A stretch of DNA of 64,000 nucleotides, from assembly GCF_044003965.1 (NCBI RefSeq), contig NZ_JBAWKC010000004.1, positions 248,001 to 312,000 of the forward strand, written 5' to 3'. A program made the translations under genes and the position numbers. Shown here in pieces: positions 61,298-64,000 of this stretch. Each line of letters opens with the position of its first letter. Position 1 is the stretch's first letter. The stretch is from Yeosuana aquiaggeris (GTDB taxonomy: Bacteria > Bacteroidota > Bacteroidia > Flavobacteriales > Flavobacteriaceae). The notes beneath the pieces were generated by a model, which was given only the letters and a program-made list of their open reading frames with translations, was not told the origin of the DNA and did no database searches.

Positions 61298-62290
61298 ATG
61301 AGCTATTTGGCAAACCCCAACAGATATGAAAACATGCAATTTAATCGCTGTGGAAAAAGCGGTTTACTTTTACCAAAAATTTCTTTAGGGCTATGGCATA
61401 ACTTTGGCCACGTTGATGTTTATGAAAATGCAAGAAGAATGGTCCTTAAAGCATTTGATTTAGGCATTACGCATTTTGACTTAGCTAATAATTATGGACC
61501 ACCTCCTGGTTCTGCAGAAAGCGTATTTGGTACTATATTAAAATCAGATTTAAAAGCATACAGAGACGAATTAATAATCACCTCAAAAGCTGGTTATTTG
61601 ATGTGGCCAGGGCCATACGGAGATTGGGGTTCAAAAAAATATCTAATTTCCAGTTGTGATCAAAGTTTAAAACGCATGGGACTTGAATATGTTGATATAT
61701 TCTATAGTCACAGACCAGATCCAAATACGCCTATTGAAGAAACCATGATGGCTTTAGACCAAATTGTGCGCTCAGGGAAAGCCCTTTATGCTGGTATATC
61801 ATCTTACAGCCCCAAAGATTCACAAACTGCCATTGACATTCTTAAATCACTTGGAACACCTTGCCTGGTGCACCAACCATCCTATAGTATGTTTAACAGA
61901 TGGATTAAAGATGGATTGCTGGATACTTTAGAAAAAAATGGTGTAGGTTCCGTTGTTTTTAGTCCACTTTTTCAAGGGTTATTAACAGATAAATATTTAA
62001 ATAATATTCCGGAAGATTCAAGAGTAGCTAAATCTCATGGGTTTTTGAAAAATTCAGATTTAACTCCTGACAAAATTGAAAAAGTTAAACTCTTAAATGA
62101 GATGGCGATAAAAAGGGGTCAAAAATTATCACAAATGGCATTGGCTTGGGTTTTAAGAGACCCACGAGTTACTTCAGTAATCATTGGAGCCAGTAAAGTT
62201 TCACATATTGAAGACGCTGTTGGTATTCAAAATAAGCTAGATTTTACCTCAGAAGAACTCAATAAAATAGATTCCATATTAAAAAATTAA
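61298..62290 (+). CDS. Aldo/keto reductase, L-glyceraldehyde 3-phosphate reductase (YghZ-like)
   Basis: A 330-residue AKR14-type reductase. The N-terminus NRCGKSGLLLPKISLGLWHNFG, HFDLANNYGPPPGSAE with the catalytic tyrosine, YVDIFYSHRPDP with the catalytic histidine, and the cofactor-binding SVIIGASKVSHIEDA are typical of YghZ. It uses NADPH to reduce small aldehydes such as L-glyceraldehyde 3-phosphate or methylglyoxal. It is divergent from the gluconate operon; the 165-base gap may be a shared control region. Confidence 0.9.
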   Translation: MSYLANPNRYENMQFNRCGKSGLLLPKISLGLWHNFGHVDVYENARRMVLKAFDLGITHFDLANNYGPPPGSAESVFGTILKSDLKAYRDELIITSKAGYLMWPGPYGDWGSKKYLISSCDQSLKRMGLEYVDIFYSHRPDPNTPIEETMMALDQIVRSGKALYAGISSYSPKDSQTAIDILKSLGTPCLVHQPSYSMFNRWIKDGLLDTLEKNGVGSVVFSPLFQGLLTDKYLNNIPEDSRVAKSHGFLKNSDLTPDKIEKVKLLNEMAIKRGQKLSQMALAWVLRDPRVTSVIIGASKVSHIEDAVGIQNKLDFTSEELNKIDSILKN

Positions 62291-62377
62291 AATGGTTAGC
62301 ATCTTTCAATATTGATAAGTTAAGAAGTCCAAAAAAATTATTATTTATTTTCACAATTCAATAGGCATCATTATTAA

Positions 62378-64000
62378 ATGAATAAAAACCTCTTTTTAAA
62401 ATTAAGCTTTCTATTAATTACCATAGTTTTTATTTTTTCGTGTAAAGAAAAAACGAAATATGAAAGTGTTAATCAAAAGGAAAATGTTTTTATTTCTGCC
62501 AAAGAAATTCCAGACAGCTATTTTTTAGGCGATAACAATTGTAAAGAATGTCATCAAGAAGAATTTAAAGACTGGCAAGGCTCTCACCATGATAAAGCAA
62601 TGCAGAAAGCAGATAGCTTAACAATATTGGCCGACTTTAACAATAAGACATTTACAAGCCAAGGCGTCACTTCCCTATTTTATAAAAGGGGTCAAGATTA
62701 TTTTGTTAATACAGAAGGTCCTGACGGAACCAATCAAGATTATAAAATCATCTATACCTTTGGGATCACACCACTGCAACAATACATTGTGGCATTTCCT
62801 AATGGCCATTTTCAATGCTTAAGAACGGCCTGGGACACCCTAAAAAAGGAATGGTTTGATCTGTATCCTGATTTTAAGGTGGTGCATTCTGAATGGCTGC
62901 ATTGGTCCAGAGGCGGCTTAAACTGGAATAATATGTGTTCAGATTGCCACTCAACCAATGTGAGACAAAATTATGATGACAAAACAGATCGTTATGATAC
63001 AAAATATGCCTTAATCAATGTAAGTTGTGAGGCTTGCCACGGACCCGGAAAGCAACATGTAGAAGATGTAAAGCGATTAGGAGATGACTATAAGGCTACT
63101 GGAACCATGCATATGACATTAAAAACATCTCCTAAAGAATTAGTTGACCAATGTGCTAGGTGCCATATGAGACGAGAACAATTTTCTGAAGTTTTTAATT
63201 TCGAAGGTACGATGGTAGATCATTATTTTCCTCAGTTAATTGAAGAACCTATTTATTATCCAGACGGACAAATCTTAGATGAAGATTACGTGTATGGGTC
63301 ATTTGTGCAAAGTAAAATGTATCGCAACAATATAGCCTGTAATAATTGTCACAACTCGCATTCATTAAAATTAAAATTTGACGGTAATGCCTTGTGTGCA
63401 CAATGTCATATTCCTGCAAAATATGACACATCTGAACACCACTTTCACAAACAAGACACAGAAGGCGCTATGTGTATCAATTGTCATATGCCAGGCAGGT
63501 ATTATATGGGGAACGATTTTAGAAGAGATCACAGTTTTAGAGTCCCAAGACCTGATTTAACTTTAAAGTATGGCACACCTAATGCCTGTGCTGGCTGCCA
63601 TAAAGATAAAAGTAATCAATGGGCCTGGGACGAATTTAAAAATTTATTTGGAACCGTTGATTCCATACATTTTTCTGATAAACTGGTACCAGGAATTATA
63701 GGCGAACCAGGTGCCGATAAAGGGTTATTTGAATTGATAAATGATATGAAACAGCCGGAAATTGTGAGAGCTTCTGCTGTAAAGGCCTTATCTAAATACG
63801 ATTCGGAAGACTTAATAAATAAATTCATTCTTTTATTGAACGATGACTCACCTATAGTTAGAGGAACTACCTTAGATGTTTTAAGCCAAATAAATACCAC
63901 GGATTATGTAAATTATTTTTTACCGCTTTTAAATGATAGCAAAAGAAGTGTTAGAGTCAAAACATTTTATGGGCTTGCTGGTTTAACAGAATCTCAAATA
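62378..64000 (+). CDS. Octahaem c-type cytochrome lipoprotein with HEAT-like region (partial, 3' end cut)
   Basis: The ATG at 62378 opens a frame that stays open for 541 codons to the window edge. A lipoprotein signal (LLITIVFIFSC, cysteine 22) is followed by eight CxxCH motifs: CKECH (55-59), CSDCH, CEACH, CARCH, CNNCH, CAQCH, CINCH and CAGCH. From about residue 455 the sequence is helical and HEAT-like (PEIVRASAVKALSKYD, SPIVRGTTLDVLSQI, KRSVRVKTFYGLAGL). It is an exported electron carrier or oxidoreductase of the cytochrome c554/paired-CxxCH group. Substrate unknown; a TPR or further HEAT region may follow beyond the window. Confidence 0.88.
   Translation, partial: MNKNLFLKLSFLLITIVFIFSCKEKTKYESVNQKENVFISAKEIPDSYFLGDNNCKECHQEEFKDWQGSHHDKAMQKADSLTILADFNNKTFTSQGVTSLFYKRGQDYFVNTEGPDGTNQDYKIIYTFGITPLQQYIVAFPNGHFQCLRTAWDTLKKEWFDLYPDFKVVHSEWLHWSRGGLNWNNMCSDCHSTNVRQNYDDKTDRYDTKYALINVSCEACHGPGKQHVEDVKRLGDDYKATGTMHMTLKTSPKELVDQCARCHMRREQFSEVFNFEGTMVDHYFPQLIEEPIYYPDGQILDEDYVYGSFVQSKMYRNNIACNNCHNSHSLKLKFDGNALCAQCHIPAKYDTSEHHFHKQDTEGAMCINCHMPGRYYMGNDFRRDHSFRVPRPDLTLKYGTPNACAGCHKDKSNQWAWDEFKNLFGTVDSIHFSDKLVPGIIGEPGADKGLFELINDMKQPEIVRASAVKALSKYDSEDLINKFILLLNDDSPIVRGTTLDVLSQINTTDYVNYFLPLLNDSKRSVRVKTFYGLAGLTESQI

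Noticed and set aside
63249..63900. Minus-strand frames of 60 and 94 codons inside the octahaem cytochrome gene
   Set aside because: The plus-strand frame with eight CxxCH motifs clearly owns this DNA.

Overview
The window is low-GC DNA (roughly one third G+C by eye) that reads as the chromosome of a marine-type member of the Flavobacteriaceae (Bacteroidota). Support for this includes TAnnTTTG-type -7 promoter elements, weak or absent Shine-Dalgarno sequences, many Bacteroidota lipoprotein signals, a C-terminal T9SS sorting domain, a lipoprotein dipeptidyl peptidase III, DUF3078/DUF4920/DUF4197 proteins, a type III glutamine synthetase, a long (1117 aa) SecA and a fused IcmF. No rRNA, tRNA, CRISPR array, prophage or classical insertion sequence was seen.

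Layout. (1) 1-11987, minus strand: one long surface-polysaccharide operon. In transcription order it runs Wza-like export lipoprotein, Wzc-like tyrosine autokinase, Wzm-like permease, a small inserted four-helix-bundle gene bounded by inverted GTGARTAGTGA repeats, Wzt-like ATPase, pyruvyltransferase, five family-2 glycosyltransferases, and a UDP-GlcNAc 2-epimerase cut by the window edge. (2) 12091-19991, plus strand: ABC-F ATPase, methyltransferase, LolD-type ATPase, cobalamin adenosyltransferase, DUF2795 protein and SecA. (3) 20215-35691: mixed housekeeping and envelope genes. These include an esterase lipoprotein with a shifted C-terminus, M23 peptidase, MnmD, a haem-motif lipoprotein, IlvE, MazG-like protein, DPP III, CrcB, an MFS carrier behind a probable attenuator, a YpdA-like reductase and an Lrp/AsnC regulator. 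(4) 36003-46626: fused isobutyryl-CoA mutase, PqqB-like lipoprotein, DUF4197, a double-frameshift pseudogene, then PyrF, PrfA, DUF3078 and PurM. (5) 46762-55884: divergent GSIII and GSII, Na/Ca exchanger, BlaI/M56 sensor pair with an operator array, and a secreted endonuclease. (6) 56164-62290: gluconate locus with a fused gluconokinase/6-phosphogluconate dehydrogenase, GntP, a frameshifted sodium symporter and a divergent aldo/keto reductase. (7) 62378-end: start of an octahaem cytochrome c with a HEAT-like region.

Connections. The adenosyltransferase (15519) makes the adenosylcobalamin that the mutase (36003) needs. The GntK-Gnd fusion and GntP form a gluconate uptake-to-pentose-phosphate route. 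BlaI and the M56 peptidase form a repressor/sensor pair acting on the adjoining operators. Four single-base lesions (esterase tail, pseudogene twice, symporter) are either real decay or assembly errors. The least expected signals are the repeat-bounded four-helix-bundle insertion, the leader-ORF/antiterminator/terminator arrangement before the MFS gene, the terminator hairpin packed between prfA and pyrF, and the kinase-dehydrogenase fusion.
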